A stretch of DNA of 64,000 nucleotides from Toxonevra muliebris (GCA_963691655.1 OY829326.1:143300998-143364997), one strand, 5' to 3'; positions 1 to 10,779 are shown, numbered from the stretch's first letter. Notes: generated by a model from the letters alone, not told the origin. Made by a program: numbers and translations.

Positions 1-1
1 T

Positions 2-148
2 TACTAGGCTGTTTGTGGGTGCGTTTGTTATATTATATTGGACCGCCCAGGCTGATAGCTCTTCTTTTAAATTATCAGACGAACAATTTTCCGTAATAAA
101 TTCCTCTTTAGAATTATCTTCACTATCGCCATTTTCTTCCTCACTCAT
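2..148 (-). CDS. N-terminal fragment of an uncharacterised, possibly transposon-linked protein
   Basis: On the minus strand an ATG at 148 opens a frame of 49 codons that runs off the left edge. The first part is acidic (Ser/Glu/Asp-rich). It is followed by a segment around LSAWAVQYNITNAPTNSL. A short 'WA..YNI...A.N.LL' block of this kind is, from memory, found near the N-terminus of many repeated insect proteins associated with transposons; that link is recall, not a search result. The same frame is open upstream to a TAG near 282, so an upstream start or a spliced exon is possible; I chose the ATG because it directly precedes the acidic stretch. Overlapping open frames on the + strand (15-227) look like shadows. 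Function unknown. Confidence 0.4.
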   Translation of the reverse strand, partial: MSEEENGDSEDNSKEEFITENCSSDNLKEELSAWAVQYNITNAPTNSLV

Positions 149-1242
149 GTCAATATCACTTGCCAGTAAACAATTTTGGTTGGCAGTTGATGTGGAAAGC
201 TCTAGCATCAAAGTTTCGGTAGCTTGAATGAATTTTGAAAAGAGATTGGTTAGGCATTTCCTTATTGAAACTATTGTCTATGTTTACAAAAAATTCTGAA
301 CAAAAGTTTATCAAATTCAGAAAAGTTCTATTTTGGTAATACTGTCTCACGCGGCACAAGCGGCATAGTAGAAAGTTTGTCTACTTTGAGCGGCACCGCG
401 CGCCGTCGTCGTTTGCATTAGCCCTAGGCGCATGTGAATACATTGATTCTACTTTTATTTGACAACCACATGCCGCACTTTGCCGCGTGCCGCGATCGTT
501 GGCCCTCCACTATTTGGTGATCGTGACGATCAAATTTTACTCTCTTGCTATCTCTCTCAATTTTTCACTTTACATTGAAGCAACAACAACTCGTGCCCAT
601 GATTTGATCGTGATCGTCCGCAATAACGGACATTTTTTTTTTTAGTTTTTTCTTTGAGTTTCGTTTCTTATTTTTTTCAACAAAGCAAATTGGTGTTTAT
701 TCTTAACACCGGTATTATTTACTTAAATTTAAATGTATCAATTTTAACAAGAATAATTAAAAAATGAAAATATTTAAAAAATTTTCCCGATTTTTTAAAA
801 ATATTTGGGGTTATGGCCGTGGGTGTTGTTTCCGGGAACTTCCTCAAATATAAACGCACATTTTCTTGTTATTTTTAAATTATTTTTCTCGATTTTGCAG
901 CAGAGAGAACATTTTCCACCGGTAAAGCATTATTTCCACTTCGTCTGCTAAAAATTATGGTATTATTGCACTTTTAATTTGGGATATGGCGTTATTTCCC
1001 AATCAAAAGTGCAATAAAGCCATTATGGCGATAATGCATATGGCCTTATAACACCTCTCCCTATACATGTGTGAGCTTGTGTATATGGCATGCAGTTGGC
1101 TCAACTGTTTACACATCAGTTCTTTTGCGTACCTTGCACGCATCTATTGTTTTTATTTGATCGGACTTTTGTGGTCGCTGATTTGGCAAAACAATTAAAG
1201 AAAAACTTGCACTTTCTTTTTCTCCTACGCGTTTCGGTCTTT
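149..1242. other. Non-coding, AT-rich, with a small palindrome
   Basis: No convincing gene is visible. The stretch 340-500 is locally GC-rich with several GCGGCAC/GCCGC words. Near 518-540 and 600-620 a GATCGTGACGATC-type word recurs in inverted orientation. Poly-T and AT-rich runs fill 630-800. The segment 957-1023 is a hairpin described separately. From about 1056 the sequence matches, in reverse complement, a stretch near 17,100-17,205, so it is dispersed repeat. Confidence 0.5.
957..1023. repeat. Hairpin repeat, copy 1
   Basis: Inverted arms TTATTGCACTTTT and AAAAGTGCAATAA enclose a short centre, bounded outside by ATGG and GCCAT. A longer version lies at 12,455-12,539, and the flanking text (AATGCATATGG..TTATAACACC) is shared. 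It behaves like a small palindromic dispersed repeat. Confidence 0.6.
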
Positions 1243-1246
1243 TTAA

Positions 1247-1729
1247 CCCTACGGAGGGCGCGCTCTGAAAAGTTACACGAGTGGGTGCGCAGCGGCAATT
1301 TAGCCGCAAGGTAAATTTCATAGTATCGACTGCAATTTTTCTTATTTATAGGAAACAAAATCATTAAAATAAAACAATTAATTGACTTCTAATGATATTG
1401 AACTATACTATATTTTAAGCATTTATTTTGAAATGTTTATTTGTCATCATATTGACTTTGAAAAACTTTGAATCAAGCTACCCTTAAATTTTTTGTTACA
1501 CGAGAGGGCGCACCGCGGCAAATTAACCGCAAAAGCGAGATACCAATTTTCAAACACAAATAGCAGCTAAACGATGTAACGCAGAACCCAATGGCTAACG
1601 GTAAACCACGCTGCATCTCAAAACTTACAAAGTCACTGGAGTGGCAGCGGGCGGCTACTATGATTTGTATTTTAAAAACACAAAATAAACAATTTGCGGC
1701 TAATTTGCCTCGACGCGCCCTCCGAAGGG
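1247..1729. mobile_element. TTAA-flanked MITE (piggyBac-like)
   Basis: A 483-bp element flanked by TTAA at 1243-1246 and 1730-1733. Its ends are inverted: CCCTACGGAGGGCGCG on the left and, reading inwards from the right, CCCTTCGGAGGGCGCG. A second inverted block with GGCAAWTTAGCCGCAA lies just inside each end, and a related block occurs at about 1496-1532. TTAA target duplication with ends starting CCC is typical of the piggyBac superfamily. No transposase frame is present, so it is non-autonomous. The duplicated locus near 9,600 (CGGTCTCTCTAAGACC) lacks the element and reads straight through the junction, which supplies an empty site. Confidence 0.82.
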
Positions 1730-1733
1730 TTAA

Positions 1734-2541
1734 GACTATCCTCAAGTGTTACTTTCAGAAATGTCAAAAATTGTGTCTAAAACTTTTATAACAAACTTAA
1801 AATTTATTTGAGTGCTTACAAAAAAATACTCTGAAATATTACAAATAATTTGCGAAAAAAACAAAAAAACTTTGCATAAGTCTAGGGAAGAGCCAACATG
1901 TTTATTTTTATATTGTTTAGTCAGTTAGAAGTTCATCCATAAGTATCGTAAAAACGTGTGCCAAATATAAACTTGACCGGCTAAATATATTTCAAGTGAT
2001 CGTATGCACCGATTTCCAACTCATTGAAAAAAAAATGTTTCGAGATAATCGCGTTTAAAGTTTCGGAAAGAGAGCGTAGAGAGCAGAGGAAAGACACGTT
2101 CACAGGCTTTCATGACTTCATTTTTGAAAATTGACCATGAAATCATTAACGGCATCGTAAAAATTGCATTTTTCAAGCCCCTACATCAAATTAAATACTT
2201 AAGCCTGGAACAGAATGTGAAGCGTGAAGTATGCAGCTGAATCAAAGAATGCAACAGAGCGAACGTCGATGTGCGAAAAACTAAAATGTGAGCATAATAT
2301 GGATCTCTGAAGCTCATGTTTCTTGTAATTACACACACCTAATCATATTTTTCTTTATATTTTTGCAATCAGAGTGCTTTAAATTGCAAACCGATTAATT
2401 TTTTTTACAAGTTGTATTTTGACAATTAGCGGTTATGGTTCAGTGTGAAGTACTGCAGCTTCACATTATGTTCTCCACTTAACTCCTTCACAAATTTCTG
2501 ACGAAAAAACTTCAAAAAATGTCATCCCATTCTCCCTTTTT
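1734..2541. repeat. Segmental duplication block, copy 1
   Basis: This non-coding stretch, together with about 1,150-1,242 across the MITE, is closely matched by 9,495-10,105. Shared landmarks are TTTGGCAAAACAATTAAAG, CTAGGGAAGAGCCAACATG and GAGAGCGTAGAGAGCAGAGG. It forms the distant 5' flank of the FReD gene duplicates. No coding frame is supported. Confidence 0.65.
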
Positions 2542-3152
2542 TACCACGTTTATATCAACTCGCTTTCAATGGTGTCTGTCTGTCAGTCTGTTCGGTACAA
2601 ATTTTGCAATCGATTTTAAACTAACTTCCCGATGAGCTAGAGACTTGAAATTTCAAATATAGTTCAGAACTGGAAGACAATGCAATATGAAGTATCTAAA
2701 ATATATATAAATATAATAATATTTAAAATATTAGCATCGGAAGTTTTTCAATTTTTTTCATTGATCAAAGCATTGTATTCATCGTTGTAAAATTCATTGC
2801 TTTAGCGGGAGTAGAATATATGGATATGTGTATACATCAGCGGTGCCATATTGAAAGATTTATCTGTAAATTACAGTTTTTTAGGTCGGCATGCAGTCTT
2901 ACAGATTTCCCTTAAATATTACAGTTTATTCCCCAATTTTACAGTTTTTGCAATAATATGCAGAATAGACTTAAATATTTTTTAGTTATCATAAAAATGT
3001 AATTGTATTTCAAGGTAGCACTTGCAGGTAGCGAATGTGGAAAGAACATTTCCCCAAATTAAAACTAACAAAACTAAAATTCGAAAATTAGCTGAAAAGA
3101 ACAAGACTTATTTAAAAAAATTATAAAATTGAACAAATTTTGTGGCATCAAC

Positions 3153-3560
3153 GACCTCGATAGTCTAGTGGATAGTGCACTAGACTTTCATCCAGAAGGT
3201 TGCGGGTTCGATTCCCATCTTGGTCTGGTGGTTAATTCTCATAAAACTTCTTATATTCACTATCGATATGAAGTGGATGAGAATTATAAGAATGTTTACA
3301 AGTACACACCTTGGTTGGTAATGGCAAAACCACCGGCCACGGCTGTGTGGCAATTTTTTATCAGCTCGTGTGGTCTAGTGGCAGAGTGCCAGACTCTTGT
3401 TTCTGGAGACCCGAGTTCGATTCTCGGCTTGGGTATGTTTCTTATCTATCTTTCTTTCTCCCTTCCTTTCTTTCTTGGGGCTTTGGTACAAAAGATCTTA
3501 TAGGTCGCAGTGCCTGACTTTCGAGTCGTTCTTCCTTCAAAATAATAAAAAAAGATAAAT
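3153..3560 (+). mobile_element. tRNA-derived SINE with two tRNA-like modules, copy 1
   Basis: The first module (3,153-3,226) resembles tRNA-Glu(UUC): a TAGTCTAGTGG A-box region, a CTTTCAT anticodon loop and a GGTTCGATTCC B box. Its acceptor stem pairs poorly, so it is not a functional tRNA. The second module (about 3,368-3,433) has TGGTCTAGTGG, a CCAGA/TCTGG anticodon stem and a perfect CCGAG/CTCGG T arm. A pyrimidine-rich TTTCTTTCTCCC tract and a conserved 3' part ending in an A/T tail follow. The same unit occurs at 8,373-8,817. The A and B boxes would serve as an internal RNA polymerase III promoter (family knowledge). Confidence 0.8.
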
Positions 3561-5490
3561 GTACAAGAAATTTGATGAAAACATTTTTAGAGCTTTTAAA
3601 ATGATTGTATTGATTACTGGTGAACTGTGACTACTCAAAAAATCGGACCCAGGAATGTTCATTTAATTTTTTAACTAGTCATAACAAGAATGTTATTTCG
3701 TATTTCTTATTAATAATAATAATAATAATAACATATATTTGTTTTATACATTTTTAAATGAATTTTTTTTTTTATTGACTTATTTTACTTAATTTTAAAG
3801 GAATCAGTTTTTATTTTTATTAACATTATTACATATTTATTTAAATAAATTAATTTTAACTATTTCAGAGCATTTTTGCGAGTAGAATCTGACACCAGTT
3901 AAACGCTATTTTCTTCAAACAAAAATAGTCTGATGGCTGATTGTTGTTGTCGTTTTTTGGGTGTAAGTGTTATAAGAACTGGTTTCATATCTCTTTCAAG
4001 AAAGTCGCCGACTGCACTTCCAACTCTTATTGTAAATTCATCCCTATTTCTTCTTTCAAAATTTATTTGAATAAATAGGATTTTTATTGTACAAAAAAAT
4101 TGAGCTCCTTTTTTCTCTTTATTTAGATAATCAAAAAAGAAACCATTTAAAAACAATTTTCAAATTAACAACGGGCATGCAACTCGGCATAACCCGAAAG
4201 TAGCATGCCCCTTTTTAATGTTTTTAGAAATGTAGGAATAATTAAGCACAAATTAGTTGAGTTTACAAGTTAATTAAAAAGAATGTGATTTGGTAATGAT
4301 CTGGAGGAAGTGCCAGTCGGCGACTTCCTTGTTGAGAGTAGAAAAATTATCTGATTCTATTTTATATTACAAAATGGATATACAAATTAAGTAACGTTAA
4401 GCGCACAATGTTGCTACATATAGCTAAAATCAACAATATTCACATCAATAATACAAGAAATATCTAGCCAACATTGGGCGAACAATGTTGATGACAAAGT
4501 TCGGAAATTTAAAAGATACAAATTTAATAAATACAATAAAATGAAATATATAATGACCAAATCAATAAATACAATAAATGTTGCTGTGTCGAACTCCATA
4601 TGGTTCATGTCCTCAACAATTAATACAACATTTGCATGTTCGTTTGTTTTTTATTTCCAAAATCATGCCTAATGAGAGAATTTTTTTTTCCAAATTTTGC
4701 ACCATTATTATATTGAGTTTCCCAGAAGTTATAAGACTCAAAATGTCTGCCCTGTTCAAGAAAGCATAGCATCTCCCAAACATGCGAAACTATTATATTA
4801 TTGGACCTATTAAATTTTGAATATGTGGTGGAATGATGGGCAAGTGACTGAGAAACTTTTCAAATTACAAATTTTAGTTTTGTTTTTCTCATTTTTATAG
4901 GTTACAGTTTTTTTTTCCAAAATTTGCCCAAAAAAAATATGGCAACACTGGTATACATACACAAATTCAAAGGCAAATGAGAGTGAGAAGATATAAGCAG
5001 AGAACAAAAACAAACAATAACGAACTTTTTCTTTTCGTTTTTGCTGGAATCGAAACAAAAAATCGTAGAAACCAGCAACGAGGTGCAATACTGATGGTGT
5101 GACAGCGACGGTTGTCGACACAGTCAGCGGACAAAAATGTATGAATGGATGAGTTTGAAGTGTTTGATAAACCAAATATTTAACATTTCTTTTGGCAAAT
5201 AACATTCAGCATTTACAGTATTTATATATTCTTTTTATACAAATATGTAAACGTTTTGTTTTGATTTTAAGAATTTTATATAAGTACTTTTGAATCTTTT
5301 TCTACTAATTTCATGAAAACGTTTTAAATCATGCAAATATTTTCAGACCTACTAAAATTCATAATTACATATTTTCAAGACAATCTGTATGGGGTTATGA
5401 ATCTGTATGGTGTTATAAATATGTTTGGGGCAAGGAGAAATTATTTTATACTTTTTAGTCCGTTTTAAAAACGTGGTATATTAAAAAAAA
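3561..5490. other. No gene seen
   Basis: AT-rich, with an (AAT)n run at 3,711-3,730. Small open frames here have no recognisable content. The part 4,940-5,060 is a dispersed repeat also found near 60,560. Confidence 0.4.
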
Positions 5491-5499
5491 AATTTTATT

Positions 5500-6165
5500 T
5501 AAATTTTTTGAATTCAGAACGGTTACTTTTTTTTCATAAAAAATTTCCCTTATATCCGAAGCTCGTTTAGAATAGGAAGAAAAGAGAAAAAATATCCGGT
5601 GAGTTGTTAATCAGAATAGGAAGACATAGAAAATTAAAAAATCTACCATTATTGGAACTTTGAAACAAAAATTCTCCAAAAATTTTCAAGTTTTTACTTA
5701 ATTGATTTTCGGGACTATACCGCTTTGACTCTCCCTACCAAATTTACACCATGAACATATGTGAGGGGACCAAAGGTGTATGTATATGTATTTCCATATT
5801 TAGTTATATAATAACGTTTCGGTTAATTATATTCGTTACGTTATACTTGCTGTTGATTACTTAAGTGTAATTTGATTCGCTTGTTACGCAATTTAAGTAC
5901 TTTTAACCCTTCAGTTTACGGCAATACTCTCCCAACCAATTTTATACTACACGTAATGACGTGTCAGGTCGATCTAATGTATTCTTTTAAAATAGAAGAA
6001 TATTTTGAGTTTTTCCTTTTTGAAATCACGGAAGAAAATTAATTTATTTAAACCAGGCATTCTCAAATGGATATATTCCACCATTTTTTTACAATACTTT
6101 CTCAAAATAATAAAAATTCTATCCTGACCTTTCCGTTTAAAGAAGGGTTAATTAGAAAACTGGCA
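5500..6165. repeat. FReD copy 1 upstream flank (duplicated)
   Basis: This non-coding flank is closely matched by 10,105-10,771 and, in reverse complement, by about 28,120-28,490. Shared words include TACGGCAATACTCTC, TTTTATACTA and ACGTCATGACGTGTCA-type text (with small differences). The part nearest the gene is the most alike between copies, as expected if it holds the promoter. Confidence 0.6.
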
Positions 6166-6173
6166 TATAAATA
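6166..6173 (+). promoter_or_regulatory. TATA box of FReD copy 1
   Basis: TATAAATA inside CATATAAATACGAGA lies 62 bp before the ATG, placing a start site near 6,196 and a 5' UTR of about 30 nt. The same box is kept at equivalent distances in the other two gene copies. Confidence 0.7.
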
Positions 6174-6227
6174 CGAGAAAATTTCAAATAAGATTTAAAG
6201 GCTTTTAAACTAAGCATTTGAGTTATA

Positions 6228-7237
6228 ATGGATTATACAAAATTTCTTTTGGCTATACAAATATGCTGCTATCTTATCAGCGCAATTAACACAGAAGAAA
6301 CAGAGGTAAATTTTCAACATCACCTTTTTTTTAGTTTTTACAGTAACAAAAATTTTCTACATAGACTTCAGAACCAAATCAACCTGGGTATGTATAATAT
6401 TCTTAATAATTTTACCGAAGGATCAAAGTGGAAACAATATAAAAAAACTTTCAGATCAGAAAAATCATTACTAGCAATCAGCGAAAATTGTGTAGAAAAT
6501 TATAGCATTTCTTTTCAGTTTCACCAAACTAATCAAAATAAAAACAAAACACTTTCAGCAAATTACCCTTTTCTTGCGCTCAAATATTTTCGACAAATAA
6601 CAGTGCCTTAAATGGCATTTATACGATACAATTGCTTAGATATGACTACGAACCATTTGACGTATTCTGTGAGCGAAAGACTGGTTATCCTGCTTGGACC
6701 GTTATAATGCGCCGTCAAGCCAAATACATAGACATGGATTTCTACCACGATTGGGTTGATTACAAAGAAGGGTTTGGTCAGTTAAAAAATAATTTCTTTA
6801 TTGGTTTAGATAAGATATACGCAATGACGAGGGAACGGCCGCAGGAGTTATTAATAACAATAACAGACTACTCCGGGAGAACTCGTACCACCACTTATGA
6901 GCAGTTTGAAATTGGTAATGAGAATGAACGTTATTACATCAAAGTCTTAGGAACAGCCCGCGGCAATGCTGGCCTTATCTTAAGACGTGGTTCAGAGTTC
7001 AGCACAGAAGACAATGATAACAGCAAAAGGCATTGTACCGCAATACATTTGGGAGGATGGTGGTACGGTAACGGCGCCTGTGGTAGTAAGTAAGTATTAC
7101 ATCCGTACCCGTTACAATCACCGGTACAAAAAATTTTATAATAATAATTATTTTACAGAATTTTAACTGGTAAAGAAATAGGAGACAAAAGACGCTGGAA
7201 CAAATACATTGAGATGGCAATAAGGCCAAAAATATAG
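6228..7237 (+). CDS. Secreted fibrinogen-related (FReD, ficolin-like) protein, copy 1
   Basis: My model has four exons: 6228-6305, 6455-6489, 6559-7089 and 7159-7237. Splice sites are GT/AG, the phases fit, and the result is a 240-residue frame. Exon 1 encodes a signal peptide (basic start, then FLLAIQICCYLISAIN). The third and fourth exons encode one fibrinogen C-terminal domain: SCAQ start, CERKTGYPAWTVIMRR, YKEGFGQLKNNFFIGLDKIY, the calcium-site-like FSTEDNDN, LGGWWY and a MAIRPK end. Four cysteines stand where the two FReD disulfides usually lie. The family are secreted recognition lectins, in insects mostly immune or developmental; the ligand is unknown. The 35-nt exon 2 has a weak donor (TTGTGTAG) and is the least certain part. 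Compared with copy 3 the coiled-coil linker is lost. Confidence 0.8.
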
Positions 7238-8372
7238 CTGCTTAAATACTTCTTTAAAGCTAAGTTGGGGCTAGTCGGGGCTTCAGGCAGTCATGATTAA
7301 TTTCAACGTTGAGAAATTTGTCCAGATAACATTTTTACTGTTAACTTTAAACAAATACGTTAAACAAAGTAAGAATAAAAGAGAAAATATAACAAACTAA
7401 GCCGGCAAGCCTTGTTATTTTACAATTCCTATTATTTGTAAACTTTTAAAGTTTGTTTTGGATGGTTTTTAAGGATTTTTTCAAAAACGATCCAGCTTCC
7501 AACAGTTTATCGCTAGAAGCGAGATATTTTGGGGATCTTCATAAAATAAGCTCAGGTTCAATAGGATTTTTATGAAGCGTGAGCTACCTTAGGGTACATG
7601 CATATATTTGTATATTTAATAAAACGTTAATTTTTTTTTATGTTAAGTCATCTATCGTTGTTTTATTGAAATCAAGCAAGTATAAACAAATACGCAGTGT
7701 GTGGAAAAGTATGTTATCAGAGTGAAAACGAAACTTTAACACCAAATATTTTGAAAATAATAAGTAGTTTTAAATTTAGTTTTACACCACTATAAAACTG
7801 TTGAAATATCGCAATAAAAATAACACGCCCAACTATAAAGGTTTGTTAGGTCGTTCTTTAAAGTTTGACGCTCTTTGTCGGTTATATTGTGACATTTTGA
7901 CTATCTAGCAGCGATAACATCAAAATATTGACCGTTAACCTCTCAAAAGAAATTAATTTTACTTTTAATGCTTATAAAGTGGCCAATTTCCATCGAAAAT
8001 TTAAGGTGTGCTGGGTCATATTTTTATTGTACATATTTTCATAAACCAAAACGAATTCCAAGCATATCATAAATAGACACATTTTTACCACGTTTATATA
8101 TACTTGATTTCAATGGTGTCAGTTCGGGTGGAATTTTGCAATCGATTTTGAATTATGGTACAGCATACATTCAGGTTGGTGAATACATATGAAGTACTGC
8201 TTTAACTAACAGATGGCGTAGATATTAATAACTATTACTATACAATAATTATAATACAGCATACTTTCAGGTTGGTGTATAAATATGAAATTCGGTTTGA
8301 CCTAAGAGATGGCAAAGCTAGTGTATGGTTTGTGTCAAGGATAATTAAAATGGCGTTTTGTAAAGTGATATT
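7238..8372. repeat. FReD copy 1 downstream flank (duplicated)
   Basis: Non-coding. 7,238-7,470 matches the 3' flanks of the other two genes. About 7,640-8,070 matches, in reverse complement, 24,700-25,005 plus 26,276-26,400. The match runs across the position of transposon copy B, so this is that transposon's empty site. 8,085-8,160 is another TACCACGTTT-type dispersed repeat. No gene supported. Confidence 0.6.
7374..7379 (+). promoter_or_regulatory. Polyadenylation signal, FReD copy 1
   Basis: AATAAA lies 137 bp after the stop codon, and the same hexamer is kept at the equivalent place in copies 2 and 3. Confidence 0.55.
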
Positions 8373-8817
8373 GACGACCTCGATAGTCTAGTGGATAGTG
8401 CACTAGACTTTCATCCAGAAGGTTGCGGGTTCGATTCCCATCTTGGTCTGGTGGTTAATTCTCATAAGCTTCTTATATTCACTATCGATATGAAGCGGAT
8501 GAGAATTATAAGAATGTGTACAAGTACACACCTTGGTTGGTAATGGCAAAACCACCAAGCTGATAAAAAATTGCCACACAGCCGTTTGGAATCCACGTTA
8601 AACTGTAGGTCCTACTATCGCCACTGTGGTCTAGTGGCAGAGTGCCAGACTCTTGTTTCTGGAGACCCGAGTTCGATTCTCGGCTTGGGTATGTTTCTTA
8701 TCTATCTTTCTTTCTCCCTTCCTTTCTTTCTTTCTTGGGGCTTTGGTACAATAGATCTTATAGGTCGCAGTGCCTGACTTTCGAGTCGTCCTTCCTTCAA
8801 ATAATAAAAATAATAAT
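8373..8817 (+). mobile_element. tRNA-derived SINE with two tRNA-like modules, copy 2
   Basis: Same organisation as the SINE at 3,153. The tRNA-Glu-like module starts GACCTCGATAGTC, the second tRNA-like module is at about 8,632-8,697, and the 3' tail is A/T-rich (ATAATAAAAATAATAATAAA). A target duplication is visible as TAAAGTGATATT before and TAAAGTAGATATT after. The related locus near 12,905-12,935 (TTTTGTTAAGTAGATATTT) lacks the SINE and serves as an empty site. Relative to copy 1, about 30 bp between the modules is inverted (8,557-8,586). Confidence 0.8.
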
Positions 8818-9494
8818 AAAGTAGATATTTGTCAATAGGATTCATAGATCAAAGCATTGCATTCATCGTTGCAAAAATAATTTTTCGATACGATAGTAGT
8901 TCTTTCAGTACACTTTAAGGTTCGGAAATACGTCAGTACATAAGCAAGATTTTGAGTACACTTTCCTACAACTAATTCGTTTTATGTCATATTATTTTAA
9001 AGAAATATAAAACTGTGTTGCTTTTCTTATTTGGTTGTTACCGATTACACAGTGCAAAATGGAAAAATTTCTGGTTGGATTTGGAGTAAAAAATTTCGCA
9101 CACACAAGATTAAAAGGCAGAAAATAATAATTTAAGTAAACAAAAATTTTTAATATACCACGTTGTTAAAACGAACTAAAAAAAAATAATAATAGCCTCA
9201 TACAAATTCCTAACCCCATATAGATTTTCTTGAAAATTTTTAATTGTGAATTTTATAAATTATTTTGAATCTCTTTATGCAAGGATTAATCAGTTTTGAT
9301 CAGCTTTGTGCACATATTTTTTGAAAAAACTTGTTATTTCGCGTTGACTGGAAAAATTTCGATAATTTTTTTGCTAAAACTTGCTAAAAAAATTCCCCAA
9401 ACTTTTAGTTATTTCTCTAAAATATAATTCTGACTTTCACATCGGTAAAAATCTTTCAGCTAAATTTCGTTTCCTTTATCCGCCGTAGGTGGCA
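8818..9494. other. No gene seen
   Basis: AT-rich, non-coding. 8,820-9,010 matches 12,905-13,060. Text near 9,148 (ATATACCACGTTGTTAAAACG) belongs to the TACCACGTTT-type repeat family seen near 5,470 and 60,735. Confidence 0.45.
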
Positions 9495-10771
9495 TTAGTT
9501 TATAATGTTTCTTATTTGACCAGATTTTTGTGGTCGTTGATTTGGCAAAACAATTAAAGAAAAACTTACATTTTCATTTTCTCCTACGTTTTTCGGTCTC
9601 TCTAAGACCATTCTCAAGTTTTACTTTCAGGAATGTCAAAACTTGTGTCTATAATTTTTATAATAAAAAAAACAGAAAAACTTTGCATAAATCTAGGGAA
9701 GAGCCAACATGTTTATTTTAAGTTTTTTTAGTCAGTTAGAAGTTTATCCATAAGTATCGTAAAAACTTGTGCCAAATATAAACTGGACCGACCAAATATA
9801 TTTCAAGTGATCGTATGCACCGATTTCCAACTCATTGAAAAAAATAATTTTTTCGAGATAATCGCGTTTAAAGTTTCGGAAAGAGAGCGTAGAGAGCAGA
9901 GGAAAGACACGTTCACAGGCTTTCATGACTTAATGATTTCATAATGATTGTATAAGCATTCGTCCATTTTTTTGATTTTGACAATTAGTGGTTATGCTTC
10001 AGTGTGAAGTACTGCAGCTTCATGTTTTGCTCTCCACTTAACTCCTTCACAAATTTCAGATGAAAAAACTTGGTTGAATGTAATCCCATTCTCTCTTTTT
10101 TTTTGATTCAGAATGCTTACTTTTTTTCATACAAATTTCTCTTATATCCGAAGTTCGTTTAGAATAGAAAGAAAATATTCGGCGAGTTGTTATTCAGAAT
10201 AGGAAGAAAGAGAAAATTAAAAAATTCACCAATAATGGAACTTTGAAAAAAAAATTCTCCAAAAAGTTTCAAGTTTTTACTTAATTCCATTTATCTCGAA
10301 ATAATGATTTTTGATTCTATCTACCACATTTACACAATGAGCATATGTGAGGGTCAGAGATTAATAAACAATTTGTAAATATGTATTTCTGTATTGTACT
10401 TAGTTATATAAAACCGTATAGGTTAATTATATTTGTTACGTTACACTTATTACTGATTACTTCAGCGTAATTTGATTCGCATGTTACTTTTAACCCTTCA
10501 GTCTACGGCAATACTCTCTCAACCAATTTTATACTAAACTGACATAAACGCTACGTCATGACGTGTCAGAGCGATCTAATGCATTCTTTTAAAATAGGAG
10601 AATATTTTTAGTTTTTCTTTTAAATCACGGATAATTAATTTATTGATTTATTTAAGCCGGGCATTCTCATATGGATATATCCCACCATTTCTTTACAATA
10701 CGTCCTCAAAATAAAAAAAAAATTCTATCCAGACCTTTACGTTTAAAGAAGGGTTAATTGGAAAATTTGCA
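9495..10771. repeat. Segmental duplication block, copy 2 (FReD copy 2 upstream flank)
   Basis: 9,495-10,105 matches 1,150-2,520 without the TTAA MITE. 10,105-10,771 matches 5,515-6,165. The two halves are contiguous here, whereas about 3 kb separates them in copy 1. Non-coding. Confidence 0.65.
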
Positions 10772-10779
10772 TATAAATA
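10772..10779 (+). promoter_or_regulatory. TATA box of FReD copy 2
   Basis: TATAAATA inside CATATAAATACGAGA, 62 bp before the ATG, identical in spacing to copy 1. Confidence 0.7.

Larger units (their letters stand above)
2542..5490. repeat. Probable 2.9-kb insertion bounded by inverted TACCACGTTT
   Basis: In the second duplicate (about 10,085-10,115) the sequence before 2,541 and after about 5,505 is contiguous, so this interval is extra in copy 1. It begins TACCACGTTTATATC and ends close to AACGTGGTATA, so the edges carry a short inverted TACCACGTTT. The left part (2,542-2,760) recurs near 8,087, 12,682 and 60,291, and 4,945-5,060 recurs near 60,560-60,715. It contains a SINE (3,153-3,560). 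Elsewhere it is AT-rich without a supported gene. A 9-bp hairpin with GGGCATGC / GCATGCCC arms lies at 4,173-4,210. Element class not recognised. Confidence 0.45.

Noticed and set aside
3153..3226. Functional tRNA-Glu gene (also 8,375-8,448)
   Set aside because: B box and anticodon loop are good, but the acceptor stem has mismatches and the module is part of a repeated SINE with a longer 3' body.
3129..3503. Open frame of 124 codons on the + strand
   Set aside because: It runs through the SINE and its pyrimidine tract; a similar frame at 8,571-8,777 is the same repeat. No protein character.
6228..6611. Single-exon frame through the start of FReD copy 1
   Set aside because: The frame after codon 26 leaves the family pattern; GTAAAT at 6,306 and AG acceptors give a spliced frame that joins the FReD domain in phase.
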